Below are positions 23,460 through 35,358 of a DNA stretch of 64,000 nucleotides, piece after piece. Below the pieces are notes generated by a model, which saw nothing but the letters and a program-made list of their open reading frames with translations, did no database searches and was not told the DNA's origin. The stretch's first letter is position 1; each line of letters starts with the position of its first letter. Both the position numbers and the translations under genes were made by a program. This DNA comes from Bugula neritina. Taxonomy: Eukaryota > Bryozoa > Gymnolaemata > Cheilostomatida > Bugulidae. The stretch covers positions 15,556,698 through 15,620,697 of the forward strand of contig OZ037765.1 in NCBI GenBank assembly GCA_964035545.1, in the 5' to 3' direction.

Positions 23460-24821
23460 ATGCGACATGCCCCATGTACTTAACCTCCGGCTGCAACAGA
23501 GCGCACTTGGAAGGTTTTAGTTTCAAACCGGCACCTCTGAGTCTTTCGAAAACCTCCCTCAGACGACTGACGTGAGTCGCGACGTCTGGAGAGATCACGA
23601 TGACGTCATCAACGTAGATCAGCAGTGTCTTTCAGTGCAGTTCGCTAAGGACTTGTTCCATCAGCCTCTGAAAAATGGCCGGGGCAGAGGTCAACCCAAA
23701 CCGCAACACCTTCCACTTCCACAGGCCATCCCGCGTGATGAATGCCGCCTTCTCCTAAGCATCGAGACTCAGAGGGACCTGCCAGTACACGCTCAGCAAG
23801 TCTAGCGCACTGAAGTACTTGCTGCTGGCTGGGGCGTCCAAGGATTTATCAATACGGAGCAGGGGGTAAGCGTCCTGTATGGTCACACTATTGAGTTTAC
23901 GGTAATCCACACAGAACAGCCAACTTCCGTCTTTCTTCCGGACCAACACGATCGGCGAGTTTTATACACTATGGGCTGGCTCTATGAGGCCGCGGTCCAG
24001 AAGATCCCGGATTTGTCAGTTTACCTTCTTCTCCTTTTCTGGCCCCAACCTGCGCGTGGGTTGCCGGATAGGAACTGTCCCCGCAGCCAGCAGAATCTCA
24101 TGACGAACGGCCCGTGTCAGGCCCACGTCATTGTCCCCACTACTGAACACGTCATTGTACTCGCGCAGCAACTTTGCCATAGCCTGGCGTTCCTCCTTGC
24201 TCTCACAGTCATAACAGGCCGTCTTGTACAATTCTTGGACGTGTGGTGGGACAGGTCCTCGCCCTTTTGGCGGGCGTTGCTAGAAATCTTCCGTCTTATC
24301 TCTCAACGACGGTCCCACGTTTCTTTCCTGGACAGAGTGGAAACGGCCCACCAGGGACCCGGCCGGTAGTTTCACTGATTCTGTGAAGAGGTTGACACAC
24401 TGCACTAAGATCTCTCCTCGCGCAGTAAACTGGTTTAAACTACTGGCGAGCTAGATTCTATCGTGCGCGCCTTCCACCACCCCTAGCCCTGATATCTGCT
24501 TGTTATTCACCTTGCAGTGAATAGTGGCCTGAGAGCGGCCTGGTATAGTACAGATTCGTACTACCTGCACGCCTCCAACTAGGGGGCGGTTGCATTTATG
24601 AACACAGGCGAGTTCTCACCCGGCCATCAACTTTACAGACTTACTGAAGTCAATTAGACACCTGTGTCGTTTCAGAAACGACATTCCGAAGATAGCATCC
24701 TCTTCGGGTTGTCTGACGATAAACGTCTCCTGGATGGCTTGGTCACGAACACGTCCGGTCAACTCTATGATGCCGTAGAAGGGAATGCACAACCCGTCCG
24801 CTAGGGTGCCATGCTCTCCAG
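23460..24821 (-). pseudogene. pol: Gypsy pol fragment G7 (protease to RT)
   Basis: A minus-strand fragment of the G1-G4 lineage. Right to left: the protease C-terminal half (the GTLADG / FYGIIELTGRVRD region), a linker with CESKEERQAMAKLLREYNDV, IRQPTRRLGPEKE, then RT (VRKKDGSWLFCVDYRKLNSV, SALDLLSVYWQVPLSLDA, and ISPD followed by HVSRLREVFERLRGAG). It stops at KYMGHV. Several stops and frameshifts are present. Its right edge joins Penelope 3' sequence at about 24822. Fragmentary, no LTRs. Confidence 0.75.
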
Positions 24822-25110
24822 TATATGTTTATTTTATATATTTAATTACACACACAAACCTATATAACAACAAAGCCACTGCTATGTTTGTGTTGCGTTC
24901 TACGTTATGTTTAGCATGTTGATTTTCTTAATGTAAAAATTTAAATCCACCAATATTGTGCCTGAGGAATGCTGAAGAGGCATGAAACTATTAGTAGCGC
25001 AATAAAACATCTGATTAAATTGTGCTCTTTTCTTCAATAATATAATTGCTCATTATTATACACGTATAATAATTTGAGCACTTTTTCATCTGCTGTTTTT
25101 TGAAAAACTC
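24822..25110 (+). mobile_element. Penelope-like element 3' end fragment
   Basis: Similar to 30440..30620, the 3' end of the Penelope-like element inside G1: the shared stretch runs through a 'CTATGTTTG...TTTAGCATG...ATGTAAAAATTT' pattern. It contains a hammerhead ribozyme motif and is followed by a (TA)n tract, as is the full copy. Confidence 0.65.
24955..25003 (+). ncRNA. Hammerhead ribozyme motif (PLE type), copy I
   Basis: Stem I ATTGTGC / GCGCAAT (7 bp with one G-U), core CTGAGGA, stem II ATGC / GCAT with a 7-nt loop, core GAAA, and a minimal stem III (AC...GT with loop) leading to a GUA cleavage triplet at 24994-24996. This is the short type I fold known from Penelope-like elements. All core positions are intact. 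Confidence 0.75.
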
Positions 25111-25118
25111 ACACTACG

Positions 25119-25121
<3 letters not shown>

Positions 25122-25190
<69 letters not shown>
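25122..25190. repeat. (TA)n microsatellite
   Basis: An uninterrupted TA run between a Penelope 3' end and palindrome 1. Confidence 0.95.
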
Positions 25191-25197
<7 letters not shown>

Positions 25198-25229
25198 GAA
25201 GTAAAATGAGATTTGATTAATATAATGGC

Positions 25230-25282
25230 ATTTATTACTAGTAGTTTCGTACACAAGAACGATGTGCACTCGTCAGATAAAT
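25230..25282 (-). ncRNA. Hammerhead ribozyme motif, palindrome 1 left arm
   Basis: Mirror image of the motif in the right arm: same CTGACGAG and GAAA cores, same stems, GUA cleavage triplet, intact on the minus strand. Confidence 0.7.
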
Positions 25283-25306
25283 TAGCCACTATAATCATAG
25301 TGGCTA

Positions 25307-25359
25307 ATTTATCTGACGAGTGCACATCGTTCTTGTGTACGAAACTACTAGTAATAAAT
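25307..25359 (+). ncRNA. Hammerhead ribozyme motif, palindrome 1 right arm
   Basis: Stem I ATTTAT / ATAAAT, core CTGACGAG (25313..25320), 7-bp stem II (GTGCACA / TGTGTAC) with loop TCGTTCT, core GAAA, minimal stem III (AC-T...A-GT), GUA cleavage triplet at 25351..25353. All catalytic core bases are present. Confidence 0.75.
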
Positions 25360-25461
25360 GCCATTATATTAATCAAATCTCATTTTACTTCTTCTAATGT
25401 TTATGCTCTAGATTTATTTCTATAGAGCACTCTAGTAACGTTTTATAAACACTCATTTTAC

Positions 25462-25484
25462 TATATATATATATATATATATAG

Positions 25485-25548
<64 letters not shown>
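25462..25548. repeat. (TA)n microsatellite
   Basis: A TA run with one GATAA interruption, between the two palindromic units. Confidence 0.95.
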
Positions 25549-25551
<3 letters not shown>

Positions 25552-25552
<1 letters not shown>

Positions 25553-25777
25553 GCATAAACATTAGAAGAAGTAAAATGAGATTTGATTAATATAATGGCA
25601 TTTATTACTAGTAGTTTCGTACACAAGAACGATGTGCACTTGTCAGATAAATTAGCCACTATAATCATAGTGGCTAATTTATCTGACGAGTGCACATCGT
25701 TCTTGTGTACGAAACTACTAGTAATAAATGCCATTATATTAATCAAATCTCATTTTACTTCTTCTAATGTTTATGCT
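25552..25777. repeat. Palindrome 2 (113-bp arms) with hammerheads
   Basis: A second copy of the palindromic unit, offset by 370 bp. Arms extend to 25552 and 25777 with the same AATC centre (25663..25666). One mismatch was seen: the left arm has TTGTCAG where the right arm implies TCGTCAG. It is followed by the same small hairpin and TA run as copy 1, indicating a tandem duplication of the whole unit. Confidence 0.85.
25677..25729 (+). ncRNA. Hammerhead ribozyme motif, palindrome 2 right arm
   Basis: Identical in all core and stem positions to the motif at 25307..25359. The mirror motif on the minus strand of the left arm reads CTGACAAG, losing core G8, and should be inactive. Confidence 0.75.
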
Positions 25778-25828
25778 CTAGATTTATTTCTATAGAGCAC
25801 TCTAGTAACGTTTTATAAACACTCATTT

Positions 25829-27520
<1,692 letters not shown>

Positions 27521-27843
27521 AATCACCGGCTTTCCATAGATCGATCTCCGATCGATCTCGACGAGATTGATCCATGGAAAGATGTCAAAGATCGATCTCA
27601 GTCATTCTGAGCTGGTCGGTCTGTAGAGCTCAAACTCAGATCGATCTCAAGGCAATAAGACCATGGAAAGACGAAAGATCCATCCGAGAAGTAGAAAAAT
27701 GACTGCTCGCTAAAATATTGTCTGGTAATAAAAATGATAATATATTGTTAATTACTGAGCAAAGTACTTAATAATTTTGATAGCTACCTTTTCAGGTGGC
27801 AAAACTTTGACTTTCATCAAAATGATTAGAAAAACTCAATTAT

Positions 27844-28173
27844 TGTGATCATTCTGTCAATTATTACTTAGAGTAGATTCCGCATGTGCAATGGTGTTTT
27901 ATTCGAGTAACAATTTAAATCAACTACTCAGCTGCTAGTGTAATAAAAGAACTATATTTGTTGCATATATACAAAATATAAGAGAGAGAGACACATCCAG
28001 TATCTAAGTTACATTCACCGTCTAGTTAAAACCTACTACATTCGTCAACATACTACTCCTAACTGATTATATGGTCTTCGGGAAACATTCTGTTCCGCAG
28101 TGGGTAGTTATGTGCTTCAACATTATTGGCTATTATACACGTGCACAATCTGTACGCTTCACTAGCCACTACA
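27844..28173 (-). repeat. 3' LTR of G1
   Basis: On the minus strand it starts TGTAGTGGCTAGT and ends ATGATCACA; 330 bp against 332 bp in the 5' copy. The minus-strand bases just upstream, GGAGAGGGCGG, form the polypurine tract. Confidence 0.9.
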
Positions 28174-28252
28174 CCGCCCTCTCCAGCAGGGAGCCCACTT
28201 CCTGCTAAACTCATAGTGGAGAAAAAGCGTACTGCACACAAAAGAACATTTG

Positions 28253-28256
<4 letters not shown>

Positions 28257-28341
<85 letters not shown>

Positions 28342-28348
28342 TATATAC
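28257..28348. repeat. (TA)n microsatellite at Penelope 5' end
   Basis: A TA run joining G1 sequence to the truncated Penelope ORF. The Tyr-Ile repeats predicted from it are not protein. Confidence 0.95.
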
Positions 28349-30319
28349 CTAAATCCAAAGGCTAATTCAAACCAACAGGACAACTATGGATTCAACACCA
28401 CAAAAGCACCTCCTACCATCAAAGAGCTTGCCAGGTTCGAAATAAAAATTAGATCCATGATTAAAAACATCAAATTTAGAAGAGTACACTGCCAATTCCA
28501 GAAAACAATAAAACAAGACCTAGCCCAAAAAATTGGCACCAATAGTCTTATTATACCTGCTGACAAAACAAATAATTTTTACAACATGGAAATTACCAAC
28601 TACAGAGAACTATTGCACAACAACATCACTAAGGATTACAAAAAAATTGATCAAAACACGCCCCAAGAAATAAACCTAGAAGCTAAACATATTGCCAAAT
28701 CTCTACAAATCGAAGACAGAATCACGACCACCAACACAACTGAGGCATACATAACACTAAAGGACCACAAGCCTAATTTTATGAATAACCCTAAGTGCAG
28801 ACTAATAAACCCAAGCAAAACTGAAATAGGCATCATCAGCAAAAGAATACTAGACAGGATAAATAAGGCCATAACTCCAAAACTAGCTTTGAATATTTGG
28901 ACAAATACTTCCGAGGTAATTAAATGGTTCACAAATTTAGATAACAACCAATGCTTATCTTTTATTGTATTTGACATTGTCGACTTTTATCCATCAATAA
29001 CTAATAAGTTACTCCACACTGCAATTGATTTCGCAGCAGAGCATACCACCATAACAGACACAGACCGCACCGTGATTCTCCATGCCAGAAAAATGTTGTT
29101 ATACCATTCCGGCCAACCCTGGAGTAAAAAATGTGGCTCATTATTTGACATTACAATGGGCAGCTATGACGGTGCAGAATGTTGCACTCTGGTCGGCATA
29201 TTTTTACTATATAAAATCAACCAGAAGTTTGGAAATACCTTCGGTCTATACCGTGATGACGGCCTAGGAGTAATCAACGACACTGCAAAAAATATAGATA
29301 GAATTAAAAAATCAATCTGCAAAATTTTCCAAAAACATAATCTAAATATCACCATTGAAGTAAACAAAAAAGTCGTCAACTATCTAGATATAAATTTTGA
29401 CATTAGCAAAAGAACACACAAACCCCATGTAAAACCTAACAGCGAAATCCTATATGTAAACTCCAAATCCAACCATCCACCCCATATCACAAGAAACATT
29501 CCACATGCCATAAACAACAGGCTCTCCAATCTCTCATCTAACGAAGAAGTCTTCAGTCAAACAACAAAAATACACCAAGAAGCTCTAAGTAAAAGTGGAT
29601 ACACACATAACCTAACATTCCAGCCAACACACACCACTAGCAGACCAAAAAGAGAAAGACGACGAAACATCACATGGTATAACCCCCCATTCTCCAAAAG
29701 TGTAACAAGCAACCTGGGAATACAATTTTTTAAAATCCTAGAGGAAGAAATACCCAAAGATCACAAACTCTACAAAATTTTCAACAAAAACAACATAAAA
29801 CTCAGTTACAGCTGCTGCAGAAATTTAAACAACATAATCAACAGCCACAATAAAAGATTACTCAACCCAGCAAACCAACCTCCTCGAGAATGTAACTGCA
29901 GAAACAGCACAGTGTGCCCACTAGATGGAAAATGCCTCACAAAGTGCATCATATACCAAGCTACAGTTACAACCAAAGATGGCAGCCAACCCCAGACTTA
30001 CGTGGGAACATCAGAAACAGAATTCAAAACCAGATTGTATAACCACAAATCAACTTTTAACAACAAAACAAAAAAGAACCATACTGAATTGAGCAAATAT
30101 ATCTGGAAACTAAAAGACAAGAACACCCATTTTGACATAACATGGAAAATTATGAAAAAGACCAACTCATACAACAAAGTCACTAAAAGGTGCAACCTCT
30201 GCCTATGGGAAAAATATTTCATAATATACCAGCCCAGCAAATCTTCCCTTAATAACAGAAATGAGATTCTATCCACATGCAGACATGCACGTAAGCACTA
30301 CCTGGGCAACATCACATAA
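28349..30319 (+). CDS. Penelope-like RT with GIY-YIG endonuclease, 5'-truncated
   Basis: An open frame of about 657 codons. Going through it: an N-terminal helical region, IPADKTNNFY, ITLKDHKPNF and CRLINPSKTEIG; then the palm FIVFDIVDFYPSI (catalytic Asp) and YRDDGLGV (catalytic Asp pair); then the Cys cluster CNCRNSTVCPLDGKC; and a GIY-YIG nuclease with IIYQATV, TYVGTSETEFKTRLYNH and a late WEKYFI Glu. This is the domain order of Penelope-like elements, which nick the target and prime reverse transcription. No stop or frameshift was seen, but the N-terminus is cut off by a (TA)n tract and no proper start Met is evident. It lies inside G1 on the opposite strand. Confidence 0.88.
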   Translation, partial: LNPKANSNQQDNYGFNTTKAPPTIKELARFEIKIRSMIKNIKFRRVHCQFQKTIKQDLAQKIGTNSLIIPADKTNNFYNMEITNYRELLHNNITKDYKKIDQNTPQEINLEAKHIAKSLQIEDRITTTNTTEAYITLKDHKPNFMNNPKCRLINPSKTEIGIISKRILDRINKAITPKLALNIWTNTSEVIKWFTNLDNNQCLSFIVFDIVDFYPSITNKLLHTAIDFAAEHTTITDTDRTVILHARKMLLYHSGQPWSKKCGSLFDITMGSYDGAECCTLVGIFLLYKINQKFGNTFGLYRDDGLGVINDTAKNIDRIKKSICKIFQKHNLNITIEVNKKVVNYLDINFDISKRTHKPHVKPNSEILYVNSKSNHPPHITRNIPHAINNRLSNLSSNEEVFSQTTKIHQEALSKSGYTHNLTFQPTHTTSRPKRERRRNITWYNPPFSKSVTSNLGIQFFKILEEEIPKDHKLYKIFNKNNIKLSYSCCRNLNNIINSHNKRLLNPANQPPRECNCRNSTVCPLDGKCLTKCIIYQATVTTKDGSQPQTYVGTSETEFKTRLYNHKSTFNNKTKKNHTELSKYIWKLKDKNTHFDITWKIMKKTNSYNKVTKRCNLCLWEKYFIIYQPSKSSLNNRNEILSTCRHARKHYLGNIT

Positions 30320-30655
30320 CAATACTAACAACTCCCAACCATAGTACTACCTATTATAAATTACCCTTTCCATCAAACATCTAGCTTTTAGAGTCTAATC
30401 CTTTAGAAAAAGAGCAATTTAATTAATTAATAGATAACACCAAATCCACTACTATGTTTGCATTTCGTTTTACGTTGTGTTTAGCATGATAGTTTTCTTT
30501 ATGTAAAAATTTGAATAATCGGTATGCTTCATAGATTTTATTTATTTTTAGTCTAACACCTGACGAGTGCAGTTTACTGTACGAAACTATATAGTCGTGT
30601 GAGATTTTTTAAATAAAAAAATATATATGTATCATTAACAATCTGAACACACTAC

Positions 30656-30657
<2 letters not shown>
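30320..30657 (+). mobile_element. Penelope 3' untranslated region
   Basis: AT-rich tail following the ORF. It shares its 30440-30530 part with 24850-24950 and carries a hammerhead motif before ending in a (TA)n tract. Confidence 0.7.
30556..30600 (+). ncRNA. Hammerhead ribozyme motif, Penelope 3' end
   Basis: Stem I ACAC / GTGT, core CTGACGAG (30560..30567), 6-bp stem II GTGCAG / CTGTAC with loop TTTA, core GAAA, minimal stem III around TATATA, and a canonical GUC cleavage triplet at 30594..30596. Stems differ in sequence from the other motifs here while keeping pairing. Confidence 0.8.
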
Positions 30658-30883
<226 letters not shown>

Positions 30884-31099
30884 AAACATGCAGGCACTTG
30901 TCCATATTTACACCATGTATACAACAGTTATGCTCCTGTACAGCTTACTAGTCATCAGATTGTCTTTGGAGGACGAGATAGATCATAGAGAAGGGGGGGA
31001 CTACTGACGGGGAACGTCAAACAGACATCAAAGCAAGATAGAAAACGGGAAATCACACAGATCAGGAATGTAGCTTAGAACGAAGTAAAAGACATAGTC

Positions 31100-31780
31100 T
31101 TATTCCTTAGCAGCCCGTTTGAGATGAGCAATAGATTCCTTCAGATACTACAACTCGCTCGCTGCAGCCAAGATTCTTGGGGCAAGCCGATGTACCTTGC
31201 ACTCTAATTCACTAGTCCGGAGCTCCACTTCACACAAGTTACGGGCCAAAGAGGAACGACGGGGAGGAGAAAAGAAGTTCCACCGTCGCTTACGGTTTGA
31301 AGAAGGAGGAAGAGAGGACGAGCGTTTGTGGGGCTTCGTCTCGATGCGATGCAGTAGGAATCAAGGATATAGGGGGTATAGGTTTGTCTGGATATCTCCT
31401 CTCACTTGGCTTTTGGTATTCAAAGGGGTTTGGTGATAGGGCCAAGGGTGATGGGTCTGGAAATGGGAAATCCCTGGGAGAGACGCTTGAGTCGAGTTGA
31501 ATCAGAGACGAAAGGCTGCATCAGACTGAAGAACTTAGGATAAGATGCCTCATCCACATCATATAAGTTTTCCTGAAAACAATTCATTGCCCTCTGATGA
31601 CGGAGTATGTAGTCCCTGTGGTACCTGAACTCCCTACAGAGACAAAAGGTGGTAACAAAGTGTTGTGGAAGATGTACCCGCAGTCTGCGGTGCACAGGAT
31701 CGTTAAGGGCATCTTCACTGAGAATATCATAAATTTCTCTCAAAATGCAGTTCAGGTTCTTGAATAATATTGCTCTGCGA
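31100..31780 (-). pseudogene. G1 accessory gene (env position), zinc finger and basic/Leu-rich tail
   Basis: Homologue of the accessory ORFs in G2 and G3. The minus-strand N-terminal part reads RRLRVHLPQHF, then the finger-like TTFCLCREFRYHRDY / LRHQRAMNCF and the YDVDEASYPKFFSLMQPF block. After a frameshift near 31420 the C-terminal part has a basic patch (SSNRKRRW) and a helix with regularly spaced Leu (LCEVELRTSELECKVHRL ... LKESIAHLKRAAKE) ending at 31100. One TAG lies inside the helix. The layout suggests a nuclear DNA- or RNA-binding protein, but the function is unknown. It sits between pol and the 3' LTR, where retroviruses carry env. Confidence 0.65.
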
Positions 31781-32433
31781 GTGGCATGCGTGTTGCCTAC
31801 TTGTAATTGTTTAGCCTAAGATTAAACTACAACCAATAAGCAGCAACCTTCATTAGGGCTGCGTTATCTATCAACTTTCCATTATGGGTGCTACATAAAC
31901 AAAGTACAAAGCGAGCTATTCATTATAGCTTGCCAGCTAGCAAGCCTGTAATTAGCATGTACGTGCCAATATTTTCTCATCCCTACATGCTCATTGAAGC
32001 GTGAAATGCTGCCCGCCGCTATAGTTTCCTACGAAAAAATAAAGCATTTTCAGTGTATAAATCACCAATTTATGAGCAATCTAGCAGAGTTATTGGAAAA
32101 AAAATTGCACTGGAGAAATATCTCAGGATTCCAGCAGTGCAATTTTCATTCAGATATCATGTTTTGCTGCTGAGATATTTTACTGGTACTGAAAATTCAG
32201 CTTTTCAGGCAAAATTGGCCAAAATTGGGCAGTTTTTTGTCTATAACTTTGCAAAAAAAAGGAAAATTAAAATTTCCAAAAATTTGCACTGGGGTAAAAA
32301 AAGATCTACAACATAGTTTTTAAATTTTGACTCTAGCACAATTAGGTGAGACTTTATTTTACTGGTACTGAATTCTTATATGATTACAATGCAAACCTCA
32401 GCAAGGCAGTTGCAGCTAAAAGGTTGCCCGTAA
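31781..32433. other. G1 pol-accessory spacer, no gene recognised
   Basis: Its left part (to 32010) is shared with 3918..4241. The right part is AT-rich with short internal repeats (TTTTACTGGTACTGAA twice). The integrase frame loses family similarity around 32580 and runs on as unrelated sequence, so part of the integrase C-terminus is missing. Confidence 0.45.
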
Positions 32434-35357
32434 CTATCCTGTGTGGGTTGTAAATTGCTGCTGACATAGCCGACACGTGGTGTTGTCTTCATTACCCCGG
32501 TGTTGAAGGATTTCTCTCTCCGTTGCTGGCGTCATCCAGCACGTCTTGAATTCCAGTGCGTGTGGCAGTGTACGACTGGAGTGAGTAGGTAGATTGGGCT
32601 CGTGAAGTGAGCTGTCCTGCTCAGGAACATGGAAGGTAAGGTGTTCAGGAACCCGAGTCTCTTGACCGAGCATCAGGAGGTTGGGAGTTTCACCAGTGCT
32701 GGTGTGTGGTGTCCTGCGGTAAAGGCGCATGACCTGCGACAGTACCGTATCCCATTCCTCCTGACTATCCCTGAGGAGCAGTCTCCGGAGCGCATCACCT
32801 AGCATCTGGTTGTTGCGCTCCACCACCCCGTTACCTTTGGGGTGGTAGGGGGTGGTCCTACTCTGGTTCACTCCCCAGAGGCGGCAGAGGTCACTCATCA
32901 GCTAAGACTGGAACTGAGAACTTTGGTCAGAATGTATCTGTTCTGAAAAATCGAAGTAACCGAATACATGCTGATCCAGCACCCTGGCCACTGTCGGAGC
33001 CGGCGCATCTGGGATAGCCAGGGCGTTGGCCCACCTAGTAAAGTGGTCGGTTAATACTAGGATCCAGCTGTTGCCTCTGGGGGTTGGGGGCATGGGTTCG
33101 ATCAGGTCGACAGCTACCACTTGCCATGGCCGTCCAGCATATAACCTCCATCATTCCGCTTCACCAGGGAGACGACCGTGCTTGCTGGCCTGGCAGATCT
33201 CACACTGTCTGACTCTGAGTCGTACATCACGCCCCATTTTGGGCCAGTACCACCGGAGTTGTAGTTTGAAGATCACCATCTGGACTCCTGTGTGAGCCTG
33301 TTTGTGAGTGTCCCAAATTAACTCACGGCGTATGGCAGCAGAGCAGACCACCCTCCTCTTCTCGGGTGTTTGCCGTTGGCGGCTAGAGTAATGGTCAGCA
33401 GACCATCTTGCTTGATCCGCAGCGAGTCCCAACGCTGGCAGAATAGCCGAAACTCGGCGCATCCCTGCCTCAGTTGTTCCTCGCTGGGTCGCCGCCCTTC
33501 TTTTTTGGCCTGATACATGTCTGCCACCACTCCTGGGAGGTTTTCTTGGAGCTTCCTCAGCTCTTGAACGTTATCGGCTAAAACAGGGTTGGCGCGTAGG
33601 TTTTGCACCACCTCCGAACACTTGTCAACCATCGGCTTGAGTTGACCCTGAACCCATTCATACTCTGCTCCCTGGTGAGCCAGTGTCTCTAACTTGGATC
33701 GTGGGGTACTTCCATCCCTCTTCTCGATATTAAGACACTGTTTAAAACCTCTGTCTGATGGCCGGCTCAGCCCATCCGCGTTGCCGTGCCTCTTACCCGG
33801 CCGATGTTTGATCCGGTAAAAAAACTTGGCTAGGACCAACCAAATCAAGGAGGCGTGGTCTGTATGCAACCGGAACTTCCTGCCGTACAGATAAGGACGG
33901 AAGTATTTCACCAACTTGATTACTGCCAGCAACTCCTTTCGGGTAGTGCAGTAATTTCGTTCAGTGGGTGAGAGAGACTTGCTGTAGTAAGCTACTACTA
34001 CCTCTCGGCCTCCCTGCATTTATGACAGCACAGCGCCAACATTCTGGTCACTGGCGTCCGTGTCCAGGATATACCCTAGAGCCGGGTCTGGGTAGGCCAA
34101 GATGGGCGCCGCTAGCAGACAACCTTTGAGGCGGTCAAACGCCTGCTGTCCTACCGGAGACCACTGCCACGCTACCCCCTTTGCGGTGAGCCGGTTTAAC
34201 GGCTGTGCTATCCCCGCAAAGTCTGGTATGTATTGCCGGTAATACCCTACCAGATCCAGGAATGCCCGGAGTCCTGTCAAGTCCTGGGGGGTAACCCAGT
34301 CTTCTATAGCCCGCACTTTTTCAGGATCCGTCGCGACGCCGTTCCGGCTGAGAACGTGCCCCAGGTACTTAACTTCTAGCTGCAACAGAGCCCACTTGGA
34401 AGGTTTCAGCTTTAGACCGGCACCTCTGAGTTTTTCGAAAACCTCCCTCAGACGACACACACCTGTCTTGAAGTCTGGGGAGATCACAATGACGTCATCG
34501 AGGTAGTCCAGTGAAGTCCGCTAAGGACTTGTTCCATCAGCCTCTGGAAAGTGGCCGGGGCGGAGGTTAGCCCAAACGGCAGTACCTTCCACTTCCACTT
34601 CGCCTTCTCCTGGGCATCGAGACTCAGAGGAACCTGCCAGTACCGCCCAACAAGTCTAACGTACTGAAGTACTTGCTACCGGCTAAGGCATTCAAGGATT
34701 CACCAATATGGGGTAAAGGGTTGGCGTCCTTTATGGTCACCTTATTGAGTTTGCGGGAATCCACACAGAACTGCCAACTTTCGTTTTGCTTCTAGACCAA
34801 GACGAGCGGCGAGCTTCATGCGCTATAGGCTGGCTCTATGAGGCCGCGGTCCAGAAGATCTCGAACTTGTCAGCTGACCTCTTTTTCCTTTTTCGGTCCC
34901 AACCTACGCATGGGTTGTCGAATACGAACTGTCCCCGCAGCTATCTCATGACGGACAGCCCGTGTCAGTCCCACGTCATGGTCTCCGCTGCCGAACACGT
35001 CGTTGTACTCGTGTAGCAACTTCGCCATAGCCTGGCGTTTCTCGTTGCTCATGCAGCCGTCACAGGCTGTTTAGTACAACTCCTTGACGTTTGGCGGGAC
35101 GTTCCCCGCCCTTTAGAGGAGCACGATCGGGGACCCTCTGTCGTATCTCCCAACGACGGTCCCACGTCCTCTTCCTGGACGGAATGGAAACGGCCCAGCA
35201 TGGACCCTGCCAGTAGCTTTACTGACTCTGTGAAGGGGTTGACGCACTGCACTAAGATCTCTCCTTGCGCAGTCAGCTGATTGAGACTGCTGGCGAGCTG
35301 AATTCTATTGTGCGCACCTTCCATCTTTCCCAGCCCGGAGATTTGGCTATTGTTCAC
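32434..35357 (-). pseudogene. pol: G1 pol: RT, RNase H, integrase
   Basis: Minus strand, in order: a protease-RT linker (CVNPFTES, MRRLGPKKEKE); a badly broken RT core (WQVPLSLDAQ, KVLPFGLTSAPATFQRLMEQ) with frameshifts at 34490-34870; the RT thumb and connection (KYLGHVLSRNG, LVGYYRQYIPDF); RNase H (ILDTDASDQNVGAVLS, TTRKELLAV, HTDHASLIWL); the integrase zinc site (HKQAHTG ... CEICQASKHG); and the DDE core (VAVDLIEP, HSDQSSQF, GNGVVERNN). The position that is UGA in G3 and G4 is Arg here (FRLHTD). Multiple stops and shifts make it a pseudogene. Confidence 0.85.
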
Positions 35358-35358
35358 T

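Larger units (their letters stand above)
25191..25398. repeat. Perfect 102-bp-arm palindrome 1 with two hammerheads
   Basis: Arms 25191..25292 and 25297..25398 are exact reverse complements separated by AATC. Each arm contains one complete hammerhead motif, so the two point outward on opposite strands. A small hairpin (CTCTA...TATAGAG) and a (TA)n run follow. The whole unit recurs 370 bp downstream. The HHR layout resembles Penelope pseudo-LTR ends joined head to head; no ORF is present. Confidence 0.85.

Noticed and set aside
32053-32316. 87-codon ORF in the G1 pol-accessory spacer
   Set aside because: Lys/Phe-rich product of AT-rich DNA with internal repeats, opposite to the element's orientation.
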